Notes: generated by a model from the letters alone, not told the origin. Shown: positions 43,148-51,818, counted from the first letter of the stretch. The stretch is DNA of 64,000 nt from an uncultured Corynebacterium sp. (GCA_943914465.1 CALUCD010000010.1:8286-72285), one strand, 5' to 3'. A program made the numbers and translations.

Positions 43148-44092
43148 TTAGGCATTGGCTTCAGCGGCTTCAGTGCGCAATCGGACCACAGGCAAATTCG
43201 AGGACGGCTCGTTGCGGATCAGCACATTGTCTACGCCCGCGATCTCGCGGGCGTAGATCCGGCGCTCTGTTCGCACGTCGTAGAGCACCGAGTCCGGCTC
43301 CAGAATCACCCCAGTACCAAGCTCACAGTTCTCGCCGAGGTCTACGCCGATTACCCCTGATGAGGGCCGCAGCACACTGTTTTTCCCCACACGCAGCGGG
43401 GTGCGATTGTGCCTGTCGTCTGGTTCGGCCATGAGCACTGCTGAAAGCCCAACATGTGTGCCTTCGCCAAGCACGATGGAGGAGGAGAGTCGCCCTTCAA
43501 TCCGCGCTGGCCCGAGGGACCCCGCGTTGTATGAGACGTAGCCTTCGCGCTCAACCATGGTCCCGGGGGCGAGGTAGGCACCAAGTCGCACCCGCGCTGC
43601 TTCGGCAATGGTCACCCCTGACGGAACAACGTAGTCAACCATGCGGGGAAGACGGCCAAGACTCCACACCTGGATCGTGCCCCGGGAGCGCAGGTTCGTG
43701 CGGATGTACTCGAAGTCGTCGGGTAGGCACGGGCCCTTGTTTGTCCACACCACGGGTACGAGGTGTTCGAGGCAATCCGTCATGTCGATCTCCATCGGCC
43801 GTACCAGCCGGTGGGAGAGGAGGTGGAGGCGAAGATAGACGTCGTGTGCGTCAATCGGCGGCTGGCTCAGGTCTGAGATCGTCGTGCGGACTGGAACAAG
43901 TTCGACGAGCCGGTCGCGGTCCATGCCGACCAGGTTGAGGAATCGGTCGGACAATTCGCGCGCGCTGACTCGCTCGGTGCCGGTGGCGCTGTGCTCAGCG
44001 TCAACAAGCGATGGGCTCGGGAACCACGTGTCTAACACTGTCCCGTCAACGGCAATGTTGGCAATTCCCGTACCTTGCGCTCCCTGCGGCAT
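43148..44092 (-). CDS. divergent DapD paralogue (acyltransferase of uncertain substrate)
   Basis: A 314-residue beta-helix acyltransferase closely related to DapD in the N-terminal half (DVYLRLHLLSHRLVRP, LPRMVDYVVPSGVTI, RVRLGAYLAPGTMV). The EG of the catalytic region persists (EREGYVSYNAGSLG). The substrate loop differs: where DapD has a GTLSGGGKE loop, this protein has AEPDDRHNRT, and the C-terminal third is shorter and unlike DapD. I infer an altered acceptor or acyl donor. The start ATG lies 33 bases from the dapE start on the other strand. Confidence 0.8.
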   Translation of the reverse strand: MPQGAQGTGIANIAVDGTVLDTWFPSPSLVDAEHSATGTERVSARELSDRFLNLVGMDRDRLVELVPVRTTISDLSQPPIDAHDVYLRLHLLSHRLVRPMEIDMTDCLEHLVPVVWTNKGPCLPDDFEYIRTNLRSRGTIQVWSLGRLPRMVDYVVPSGVTIAEAARVRLGAYLAPGTMVEREGYVSYNAGSLGPARIEGRLSSSIVLGEGTHVGLSAVLMAEPDDRHNRTPLRVGKNSVLRPSSGVIGVDLGENCELGTGVILEPDSVLYDVRTERRIYAREIAGVDNVLIRNEPSSNLPVVRLRTEAAEANA

Positions 44093-44125
44093 GGTCACAT
44101 CATATCGGCCCGTAGGATGAGGAGG

Positions 44126-45244
44126 GTGACCAAGCTTTCGCTTTTCGACGACCCCGTGAACCTCACAGCCGCGCTCATCGACATCGAATCGCCTTCCCAC
44201 CATGAAGGCCCTATTGCTGATGCTGTCGAGGCTGCACTGCGTGCTCTTGATGGAGTCGAGGTGATCCGCCTTGGCAATACCGTCGTTGCGCGTACGCACT
44301 TTGGGCGTGCCCAGCGCGTCGTGCTTGCCGGGCACGTGGATACAGTGCCGCTGGCAGACAACACCCCGCATCACTTCAATGAGACGTCTGATGAGGCATC
44401 GCAGGTGCTTTTCGGCTGCGGCGCGGTCGACATGAAGTCCGGCCTGGCTTGCTACTTGCACGCCTTCGCCCACATGGTACAAGACGGCGGCGCGCACAGC
44501 GCATTCGATTTGACCCTGATCGCCTACGAGGGTGAAGAGGTAGCCACACAATACAACGGGCTGTTCCACCTCGAGCGTGACCACCCGGAGCTCCTCGCTG
44601 GCGACATTGCCCTGCTGGGAGAGCCATCCGGCGGGATCATTGAGGCTGGTTGCCAAGGCACGATTCGTGTGTTTGTCGACGCGCACGGGGTGCGTGCCCA
44701 CTCCGCCCGCAGCTGGCTTGGCCAAAACGCGGCGCACGAGCTTGCAGGTGTGCTCACTCGGATAGCGCAGTACACCCCGCGCACGGTGACAATCGCCGGA
44801 TGCGAGTACCGCGAAGGACTGAACGTGGTTGGGCTCGAAGGGTTTGTAGCAACCAACACCATCCCTGATTTCGCGCGTTTGATAATCAACTACCGCTTCG
44901 CCCCCGACCGATCCGTAGAGCAGGCGAAAGCACATCTGGAGGAGGTTCTTGCACTTGAAAGTGGGTTAGAGCTGACCTACGACGACACCGCGCCGGGTGC
45001 GCTGCCCGGGCTGGATGACCCGGTCGCGGCAAACCTCGTGAAAGCGGTGGGCGGGAAATTTCGTGCCAAGTTTGGATGGACGGATGTCTCCCGCTTCTCT
45101 AATCTTGGTGTTCCAGCTGTCAACTTCGGGCCCGGCGACCCGGGTTATGCGCACAAACAGGATGAACAATGCCCCGTTGGGCAAATCCGCGACGTTGCAC
45201 AACAGCTCCTCGAGTACCTGACCAGCTCCCAGGAAGGTGAGTGA
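44126..45244 (+). CDS. dapE: DapE, succinyl-diaminopimelate desuccinylase
   Basis: A 372-residue M20 metallopeptidase. Metal ligands are visible in LAGHVDTVPLAD, CGAVDMKSGLAC and the catalytic AYEGEEV. It frees LL-DAP and succinate, the last step of the succinylase branch. The GTG at 44126 is close to GAGGAGG; ATG at 44117 is an alternative. It overlaps the LOG gene by eight bases. Confidence 0.92.
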   Translation: MTKLSLFDDPVNLTAALIDIESPSHHEGPIADAVEAALRALDGVEVIRLGNTVVARTHFGRAQRVVLAGHVDTVPLADNTPHHFNETSDEASQVLFGCGAVDMKSGLACYLHAFAHMVQDGGAHSAFDLTLIAYEGEEVATQYNGLFHLERDHPELLAGDIALLGEPSGGIIEAGCQGTIRVFVDAHGVRAHSARSWLGQNAAHELAGVLTRIAQYTPRTVTIAGCEYREGLNVVGLEGFVATNTIPDFARLIINYRFAPDRSVEQAKAHLEEVLALESGLELTYDDTAPGALPGLDDPVAANLVKAVGGKFRAKFGWTDVSRFSNLGVPAVNFGPGDPGYAHKQDEQCPVGQIRDVAQQLLEYLTSSQEGE

Positions 45245-46136
45245 CACCACCCCCATGGCCCCACACATCACGCCCCGGCCCGAGCGCGACCGTAAGCTGC
45301 GCGGGCCGATTATGGTCCGCAGCGAGGACGAACATCAGCCGACCACGCACGACCAGCGATTGTTGGAGTCGCTGGGGCACACGGATCACGACTGGAAGCA
45401 CGCCGACCCGTGGCGGGTCATGCGGATCCAGTCGGAGTTTGTAGCTGGGTTTGATGCGTTATCTGAGCTTCCGAAGGCGGTCACAGTCTTTGGTTCGGCC
45501 CGGCTTGGGGACGGCACACCTGAGTATGAACAAGCCCGTAACGTGGGCAAGGCGCTGACCGAGGCAGGCTACGCCGTGATCACAGGCGGCGGCCCGGGGC
45601 TGATGGAAGGGCCAAACCGCGGCGCGCACGAGGCAGACGGCATTTCTGTTGGCCTGGGTATTGAGCTTCCCTTTGAGCAGGGGCTGAATGACTGGGTCGA
45701 CTTGGGCTTGAACTTCAGGTACTTCTTTGCCCGCAAGACCATGTTTTTGAAGTACTCACAGGCGTTCATTTCGCTGCCCGGTGGATTTGGCACGATGGAT
45801 GAGGTCTTTGAGGTGCTGTGCATGGTGCAGACGGGGAAGGTTACGAACTTCCCGATCGTGCTGATGGGCACCGAGTTTTGGAGCGGCTTGGTGGACTGGA
45901 TCCGCAGCCAGCAACTGGGCCGCGGGCTCATCTCACCTGGAGATGACGAGCTGTTCATCGTGACCGACTCGGTCGATGAGGCTGTTGACCACATTGTGCG
46001 CGCACATCAGGTGATGACGGATGGGCGGCTGCGCAGCGGGCAGGACACCGACGCGGCCGCAGCACGCGAGCACAGCATCGACGACATCACGGAGACGGAC
46101 GAAAGCACGGAGACCCCGGATAGTCCTAATGCCTAA
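45237..46136 (+). CDS. LOG-family Rossmann-fold protein
   Basis: A 299-residue protein with the LOG signature GGGPGLMEGPNRGAHEA and PGGFGTMDEVFE. Members are pyrophosphate- or nucleotide-ribosyl hydrolases, such as cytokinin-activating LOG, though bacterial members act on AMP-type substrates. A 60-residue N-terminal extension precedes the fold and the C-terminus is acidic. GTG at 45237. Conserved neighbour of dapE and folP2 in mycobacteria. Confidence 0.88.
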   Translation: MSDTTPMAPHITPRPERDRKLRGPIMVRSEDEHQPTTHDQRLLESLGHTDHDWKHADPWRVMRIQSEFVAGFDALSELPKAVTVFGSARLGDGTPEYEQARNVGKALTEAGYAVITGGGPGLMEGPNRGAHEADGISVGLGIELPFEQGLNDWVDLGLNFRYFFARKTMFLKYSQAFISLPGGFGTMDEVFEVLCMVQTGKVTNFPIVLMGTEFWSGLVDWIRSQQLGRGLISPGDDELFIVTDSVDEAVDHIVRAHQVMTDGRLRSGQDTDAAAAREHSIDDITETDESTETPDSPNA

Positions 46137-46965
46137 TCACCTTGCGAAGGTCATGGCTATTGTCAATCGAACGCCTGACTCGTTCTATGACAAGGGGGCG
46201 ACCTACGCGGTGGACAAAGCGGTTGACCGGGCCAGGGCAGCGGTCGAAGACGGCGCCGCGATCATTGATATCGGAGGTGTGAAGGCTGGCCCGGGCGAGC
46301 AGGTGGACGCCTCGGAAGAAATTGACCGGGTCGTGCCTGTCATCGCAGCAGTGCGTGCGGCGCACCCGTGTGTGAAGGTCAGCGTCGATACCTGGCGCGC
46401 TGAGGTGGCTGAGGCTGCCGTTGCCGCTGGCGCGGATCTGATTAATGACACTTGGGCCGGCTGGGACCCAGAACTTATCACTGTCGCGGGTGATCACCGA
46501 GTGGGGTACGTCTGCTCCCACACTGGCGGAGCGGTTCCGCGCACCCGGCCCCACCGCGTACGCTACGACGACGTGGTCGCCGATGTGATTGCCGAAACCA
46601 CCGCACTAGCGGAGCGCGCGGTAAGCGCCGGGGTGCCCGAAACGGAGGTGTTCATCGACCCAACGCACGACTTTGGCAAAAACACGTTTCACGGCCTGGA
46701 GCTGCTACGCAGGGTCGATGAGCTCGTTGCCACCGGCTGGCCTGTATTGATGGCGTTGTCCAACAAGGATTTTGTCGGTGAGACCGTTGGCCGCGGTGTG
46801 GACGAGCGAGTGGCCGGCACGTTGGCCGCGACAGCGTGGGCGGCAGCTCGAGGCGTTGCCGCGTTTCGTGTCCATCAGGTCCGCGAGACAGTCGATGTGT
46901 TGCACATGACCGCCGCGATCAAAGGCGAGGTACCCCCACGCAACACGATTCGGGGTTTGGCGTGA
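46129..46965 (+). CDS. folP2: FolP2, dihydropteroate-synthase-like protein
   Basis: A 278-residue TIM barrel of the DHPS superfamily: MAIVNRTPDSFYD, DIGGVKAGPG, KVSVDTWRAEVA, NDTWAGWD and the C-terminal FRVHQVRET. The pABA/pterin loop reads GGVKAGPG instead of the canonical GGESTRPG, as in mycobacterial FolP2, which lacks classical DHPS activity. It overlaps its neighbours by eight and four bases. Confidence 0.9.
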   Translation: MPNHLAKVMAIVNRTPDSFYDKGATYAVDKAVDRARAAVEDGAAIIDIGGVKAGPGEQVDASEEIDRVVPVIAAVRAAHPCVKVSVDTWRAEVAEAAVAAGADLINDTWAGWDPELITVAGDHRVGYVCSHTGGAVPRTRPHRVRYDDVVADVIAETTALAERAVSAGVPETEVFIDPTHDFGKNTFHGLELLRRVDELVATGWPVLMALSNKDFVGETVGRGVDERVAGTLAATAWAAARGVAAFRVHQVRETVDVLHMTAAIKGEVPPRNTIRGLA

Positions 46966-47741
46966 GCGCCGGGAGCGCTGACTTAACCGTGAGCGTGGTC
47001 ATCCCCGCGCTGAACGAACAGGATACTGTCGCTGACGTGGTCAGCGCCTGTTGCGCCTCAAGGGCAGATGAGGTGTTGGTGATTGACTCGGATTCAAGCG
47101 ACGCGACAGCCCGAGTTGCCGGGAGCGCCGGCGCGAAGGTCATCAACTGGCGCGATGTGGATGCCCGTGAGCCGTGGCCTGGGAAAGGAGAAGCGCTTTG
47201 GCGCGGAGTGAAGGCCGCGAGCGGGGACGTGGTGGTGTTCGTGGATGCGGACGTGACCAATGTGACTCCACAGTGGGTTGACCTGCTTGCTGCGCCGTTT
47301 ACTCATCCGGCAGTGCATCTGGTCAAGGCCGCTTACACCCGCAGTTTGGGTGTGGACGGGCGCGGCGGCGGCCGTGTGACCGAGCTGACGGCGAAACCAT
47401 TGCTGCGTGTGTTCTTTCCCGAGTTGGCCGACATTGAGCAGCCGCTTGCGGGCGAATATGCAATTCGTCGGTCGAGCGCTGTGCGCCTGCCGTTTGTTTC
47501 TGGTTACGGGGTAGAGGTGGGCCTGCTTATCGACGTCGCGCGCCACCACACCCGAGCAGCCGTCACCGAAGTCGCGTTAGGCAGCCGGGCTCACCGCAAC
47601 CGTCCACTTGATGAACTTGGGCCGATGGCTGATGTGGTTGCTCGGACCATCCTCGCCCGCGCCAATGGCTCTTGGATCGGGGACGCGGTACTCGGTGTAG
47701 ACACTGGGCCGGCGCAGCGCCCGCCTTGGGTCGAGCGGTGA
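46962..47741 (+). CDS. gpgS: GpgS, glucosyl-3-phosphoglycerate synthase
   Basis: A 259-residue GT81-type glycosyltransferase. Recognised by SVVIPALNEQDTVADVV, VIDSDSSDATA, KGEALWRGV, the metal motif VDADVTN and GYGVEVGLLID. It transfers glucose to 3-phosphoglycerate to start methylglucose lipopolysaccharide-type polysaccharide. GTGA overlap with folP2. Confidence 0.9.
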   Translation: MSAGSADLTVSVVIPALNEQDTVADVVSACCASRADEVLVIDSDSSDATARVAGSAGAKVINWRDVDAREPWPGKGEALWRGVKAASGDVVVFVDADVTNVTPQWVDLLAAPFTHPAVHLVKAAYTRSLGVDGRGGGRVTELTAKPLLRVFFPELADIEQPLAGEYAIRRSSAVRLPFVSGYGVEVGLLIDVARHHTRAAVTEVALGSRAHRNRPLDELGPMADVVARTILARANGSWIGDAVLGVDTGPAQRPPWVER

Positions 47742-47763
47742 TCTACCGGTTAGACTACGTGCC

Positions 47764-48144
47764 ATGTTTCTGTCCTGGATAGTGCTCATCATCGCGCTGT
47801 TTATCTTCAGCGTGCTCGGCGTGCTGTTGTTCGCCGCCATTTTCGGTCGCGGTGAGGCGTTACCGCCGATGATGGAGAGCGCCGATGTGAAGCAAGCGAA
47901 TCGCGAAGCCGTCGCTGCGGGTAGATATGGCGACCTTCAGCTTGAGGTCGTGCACCGCGGCTACCGGATGGACCAGGTGGATGCGCTCATTGCCCAGCTC
48001 ACAGGGCAAGAAAACGCGGGCGATGTCGCGGCCGGGCAAGTGTCTGTAACCAACGCCGTGCCGGATGAGGTGGGCCAAAAAAGCGTAGACTCTACAAAAG
48101 TATCTGTGGAAGCTAAAGGAGAGTCCGACGCATGGCAGCAATGA
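47764..48144 (+). CDS. membrane-anchored DivIVA-domain protein
   Basis: A 126-residue protein. One N-terminal helix (FLSWIVLIIALFIFSVLGVLLF) anchors it; a short DivIVA-like motif DLQLEVVHRGYRMDQVDALIAQL follows in the cytoplasm and an acidic tail. It may take part in polar growth or division. Its 3' end overlaps the DUF3117 start by 13 bases. Confidence 0.77.
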   Translation: MFLSWIVLIIALFIFSVLGVLLFAAIFGRGEALPPMMESADVKQANREAVAAGRYGDLQLEVVHRGYRMDQVDALIAQLTGQENAGDVAAGQVSVTNAVPDEVGQKSVDSTKVSVEAKGESDAWQQ

Positions 48145-48299
48145 AACCGCGCACCGGCAACGGCCCGATGGAGGCCGTGGAAGAGAGTCGTAAAATCGTG
48201 ATGCGTATCCCGTCTGACGGTGGGGGTCGCCTGGTGGTGGAGATGAGCAAGGAAGAGGCTGGAGAACTCGGACAACTCCTGATTGACGCAGCCAAGTAA
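48132..48299 (+). CDS. DUF3117 small protein
   Basis: A 55-residue protein beginning MAAMKPRTGNGPMEAVEESR and ending in LLIDAAK, a strongly conserved actinobacterial family (Rv1211-like) of unknown function. AAGGAG precedes the ATG at 48132. Below the length at which the open-frame scan reported it. It sits between gpgS and the glg genes as in mycobacteria. Confidence 0.9.
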   Translation: MAAMKPRTGNGPMEAVEESRKIVMRIPSDGGGRLVVEMSKEEAGELGQLLIDAAK

Positions 48300-48352
48300 G
48301 CCCCCGTCAGTGCCGGTGTTTTTCTGGCCCGGTGCTGCGGTAACATCACCAT

Positions 48353-49216
48353 ATGCTTGAAGATATCGTTGATGTCTTAGCCGATCCGATTGATCTTTCG
48401 CCGCTTTCTACAGCGGATAATGGTTCCCGTCTGGTTTCGCAGACGGGACATTCTTATGACGTCGCACGCCAGGGGTATGTCACGCTTGCAGGTGGGCGAG
48501 GATTGGACCACGACGGCGACTCACCGGAAATGGTGCAATCGCGCGAGGCATTCTTGTCGCAGGGACATTTTGCCCCATTTGTGGAGGCTGTGACCGACGC
48601 TGTTGAGGACAGTTTGGAGCAGGCAGCTCAAGACGAGCCACATCCGGTGGTGCTTGAGGTCGGTGCCGGCACCGGGTACTACCTGGCCCACACGTTGGAT
48701 ACCATCGCTGAGGCCCGTGGAGTTGGCCTAGACATCTCCGTGCCTGCCGCGAAGCATCTGGCCAAGTCGCATCCCCGCGTAGGCGCGGTGGTTGCCGATG
48801 TGTGGCAGCGCCTGCCGCTTCGAGACGAAAGCGTCCACACAATCACCGTAGTGTTCGCTCCGCGGAATCCTGCGGAGTTTCGCCGCGTCTTGGTCGATGG
48901 CGGGGAGGTGACCGTGGTCGCCGCTGATCAAGGCCACCTTGATGAGCTGCGGGAGCCGCTGGGGATTCTCGGGGTGGAAGCTGGCAAAATCGAGCGCTTG
49001 GTGGAGCAAGCGCGCGGGCACCTCATACCACTCGATAGCCCCGAGCTGATTGAGTTTCCGATGCGGCTTGAGCGCGATGCGATCGCTGCCCAGGTAGGAA
49101 TGAGCCCGTCCGCGCGCCACGTTGAGCCCCAGGTGTTGCGCGAGCGGGTAGCCGCCCTGCCAGACTACGTGGATGTGACTGCTCGGGCTCGGCTCATCAA
49201 ACTGCGAAAGCAGTAA
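48353..49216 (+). CDS. RlmA-like 23S rRNA guanine methyltransferase, zinc cysteines absent
   Basis: A 287-residue SAM methyltransferase of the RlmA/TlrB family: GHSYDVARQGYVTLAGG, GDSPEMVQSREAFLSQGHFAP, the SAM loop LEVGAGTGYYLAH and FAPRNPAEFRRVL. Family members methylate N1 of a guanine in helix 35 of 23S rRNA. The N-terminal zinc finger (usually CPxC...C...H) is degraded: none of the three cysteines is present and only the histidine of GHSYD remains. Confidence 0.88.
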   Translation: MLEDIVDVLADPIDLSPLSTADNGSRLVSQTGHSYDVARQGYVTLAGGRGLDHDGDSPEMVQSREAFLSQGHFAPFVEAVTDAVEDSLEQAAQDEPHPVVLEVGAGTGYYLAHTLDTIAEARGVGLDISVPAAKHLAKSHPRVGAVVADVWQRLPLRDESVHTITVVFAPRNPAEFRRVLVDGGEVTVVAADQGHLDELREPLGILGVEAGKIERLVEQARGHLIPLDSPELIEFPMRLERDAIAAQVGMSPSARHVEPQVLRERVAALPDYVDVTARARLIKLRKQ

Positions 49217-49236
49217 CGGGCTGTGTGTGGCCCCGG

Positions 49237-50664
49237 CTACCGCGTGCGGGTCGCGGCATGACCACGGCGCCACTCGCTGAAGATATCGGCGTTGCCATGA
49301 GCCCGCACGCGTATCCCTGCACTGCCAGAGTCCGGCCAAAACCGCGATGACATCACGACGCTGCCGCCGCCTGCATACACCTCAAGGGTGGAACCGTCGA
49401 CGATGACGGTGATGTTGTCTTCATCTTCCTCATGCAATGGTGCCGTTTTCGGTTCACCGTCGAGACGGTCGAGTTCAATATGATCGCCGCGGTGACTGAT
49501 CCGGGCCGCAGGATTGCCATCGCCGCCTATGACCTCTGCGACGATCTCAGACCCCGGAGGAATGTCGCACAACGCAGTCCACATGAGCGCGTGGCGGGCG
49601 CTGTCTACTGCTTCAGGCAGGCCGGGGGCAGGGGTTTGGTACAAATGGCCGTGCTGCAATGTGACCCGCCGAGGCAGTGTCAGTGCGTTGGCCCAGCCTT
49701 CGGCCTCCCAGTTGGGCTCGGACGTCGGGTCACCTGAGCGTCCGGAGTTCGTCATAAATCCGTACATGTATGCGCGGTCGTACCGGGCCAGCTCGTCCTC
49801 GCTGTGGCGGGGGTAGTTCGTGTTGCGTGGCCGTGTGAAGTCGTGCCCATGGTCAAACAGTTGACTTGGGGTGACAACGTGGAACCGGTTGGCCTCCAGA
49901 TTGCCGATGATGTAGCTGGAATAGTCCTTCCCGCCGCGTTCGGCGGTGATGAACAGGACGTCGTAAATCTCCCCATCCACTTCATCGCGCAGCCGGACAA
50001 GGCGTGGGGCGACGAGCGAATCATCAAGTTGGGTCCCTGGGTCTCCTACGAACTGAAGTGGGCCAAGCAGCCGCCACGAGCGACCGTCATCAGAGTTGAG
50101 CACGACGGGGATCGGCTTTTCCCCTGGTCCTGCGACGGCGAGCATCACCCACCCCTCGTGGCCCTCGTCGCGGTTGGACTGCGTGTCCCAGCCGGGGATG
50201 ACGCACGGGGAGCGGAAGTTGCTGAGCTCTTCGGTGTCCTCGACGACTGCGCCGAGCCGCGTGATGGCAGCGGAGACATCAGCGTGGTCATCTAAGTCGT
50301 TGCACAGCGCGCTCACGTCGTCAACGTGGGCGAGCTGGATAGTATTGCCCGCCGCAGTACGAGACGTGAAGTAGATATCTACTCCACCTTCGGCAGCATC
50401 ACCACCAACTACGGCGCCTGCGCGAACATGGGTTTCCCCGCCGACTGGCACGATGGCGTCGTTGCACTCAAACCAGCTGAACGGGTCATTCTCGCTCATG
50501 TGATGGCCCCACCGGCTCGACTCCCCGGGGCGTGGTGCGTACTGGTAGAACATGTGCCAGACACGGTGTTCGGGGGCACCCAATCGGATGACGCCGGCTG
50601 GTCCTTCAAGGATCCCGTGGTCTGCGGTGACGTGGAGTTCAGGCCTGTACATAGTCATTGGCAT
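49237..50664 (-). CDS. GH32-fold protein lacking the catalytic acids, coupled to glgA
   Basis: A 475-residue protein with the GH32 five-bladed propeller layout: RPELHVTADHGI, HMFYQYAP, RWGHHMSENDPFSWFE. The nucleophile motif W-M-N-D-P-N-G is replaced by I-L-E-G-P-A-G (residues 18-24), RDP is FRSP (150-153), and the acid/base E-C-P is LVAPRL (217-222). C-terminal beta sandwich has DGSTLEVYAGGG. Likely not a classical fructosidase; perhaps a carbohydrate-binding or altered enzyme. It starts inside the glgA stop (TGATG). Confidence 0.85.
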   Translation of the reverse strand: MPMTMYRPELHVTADHGILEGPAGVIRLGAPEHRVWHMFYQYAPRPGESSRWGHHMSENDPFSWFECNDAIVPVGGETHVRAGAVVGGDAAEGGVDIYFTSRTAAGNTIQLAHVDDVSALCNDLDDHADVSAAITRLGAVVEDTEELSNFRSPCVIPGWDTQSNRDEGHEGWVMLAVAGPGEKPIPVVLNSDDGRSWRLLGPLQFVGDPGTQLDDSLVAPRLVRLRDEVDGEIYDVLFITAERGGKDYSSYIIGNLEANRFHVVTPSQLFDHGHDFTRPRNTNYPRHSEDELARYDRAYMYGFMTNSGRSGDPTSEPNWEAEGWANALTLPRRVTLQHGHLYQTPAPGLPEAVDSARHALMWTALCDIPPGSEIVAEVIGGDGNPAARISHRGDHIELDRLDGEPKTAPLHEEDEDNITVIVDGSTLEVYAGGGSVVMSSRFWPDSGSAGIRVRAHGNADIFSEWRRGHAATRTR

Positions 50665-51818
50665 CAGCTCAGTTCGGCGTAGATGTCCACCGTTTCCTGC
50701 GCAATTCGAGCCCAAGAAAACTCGGCGAGGGCTCGTTCGCGGCCCGCGTTGCCCATCTGCGCGGCGGTGTCTTCGTCTTTAGCGACCGCATTGACGGCCG
50801 CAGCGAGCTCAGACTCGAAGGTGGCCGGATCGCCCTCGTCGTAATCCACCAGGCGCCCCGTCTCTCCATCGACGACCACCTCGGGGATCCCGCCCACACG
50901 GGAGGCCACCACCGCAGTGTTGCAGGCCATTGCCTCGAGGTTGACAATGCCGAGCGGCTCATAGATTGACGGGCAGATGAAGACATCGGAGACGGAGTAC
51001 ACCTCACGGATGCGCTCAGGGGGAAGCATCTCTTGCACCCAGTAAACACCATCGCGTTCCGCACGCAGCTGGTCGGCGAGTGCCTGCGTCTCCTCGGCAA
51101 TCTCTGGGGTGTCGGGCGCGCCCGCGCACAAGATGAGTTGAATGTCATCATCAAACAGCCGCGCCGCCTTCAGCAAATGCGGCACGCCCTTTTGCCGCGT
51201 GATGCGCCCAACGAACGAGGCAATCGGCCGAGTGGTGTCGACCCCTAACTCCTCAGCGATCGCACCGGGGGAGGGGTACCACTTCTCCGGGTCGATGCCG
51301 TTGAGCACGACGTGAACTTTCTCCTCGTCAATGCGGGGATAGGCACGAAGGATCGCATCTTTCATTCCGGATGAAACAGCGATCACCGCGTCGGCGTATT
51401 CCATGGCATTTCGCTCGCTCCAGGAGGAGATGTCGTACCCGCCGCCGAGCTGCTCGCGCTTCCACGGGCGGTCTGGCTCGAGTGAGTGAGCAGTGACCAC
51501 GTGCGGAATGTCGTACAGCAGCCCTGTGAGGTGGCCTCCGAGGCCGGAGTACCAGGTGTGGGAGTGTACAACGTCGAGCCCGGTGGCGGCGTTGGCCATT
51601 CGCAGCCCGGTTGACAGCGTCTTTATAGCGCCGTTCGCTTCCGCCAAGTCGGGGTCGACTCCGTGCACGAACACGTTGGCTTCGTCGCGTGGTTCACCCA
51701 TGCAGTGCACGTCGACCTCGGCGATCTCGCGCATGAAGCGCGTCAGCTCTGTGACGTGCACCCCTGCGCCGCCGTAGACTTCCGGAGGGTACTCTCTGGT
51801 CATCATTCCGACTCTCAT
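50664..51818 (-). CDS. glgA: GlgA / GlgM-type alpha-glucan glycosyltransferase
   Basis: A 384-residue GT4-like glycogen synthase of the actinobacterial type. MTREYPPEVYGGAGVHVTEL opens the donor fold, SFVGRITRQKG binds the nucleotide, and EPLGIVNLEAMACNTAVVASR is the catalytic motif. In mycobacteria this enzyme makes maltose-1-phosphate from ADP-glucose and glucose-1-phosphate. ATG start. It is divergent from glgC and coupled to the GH32-fold gene. Confidence 0.93.
   Translation of the reverse strand: MRVGMMTREYPPEVYGGAGVHVTELTRFMREIAEVDVHCMGEPRDEANVFVHGVDPDLAEANGAIKTLSTGLRMANAATGLDVVHSHTWYSGLGGHLTGLLYDIPHVVTAHSLEPDRPWKREQLGGGYDISSWSERNAMEYADAVIAVSSGMKDAILRAYPRIDEEKVHVVLNGIDPEKWYPSPGAIAEELGVDTTRPIASFVGRITRQKGVPHLLKAARLFDDDIQLILCAGAPDTPEIAEETQALADQLRAERDGVYWVQEMLPPERIREVYSVSDVFICPSIYEPLGIVNLEAMACNTAVVASRVGGIPEVVVDGETGRLVDYDEGDPATFESELAAAVNAVAKDEDTAAQMGNAGRERALAEFSWARIAQETVDIYAELS

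Noticed and set aside
44093..44935. N-terminal extension of the dapD paralogue to 44935
   Set aside because: The extension is antisense to dapE; the DapD-like homology starts at 44092.
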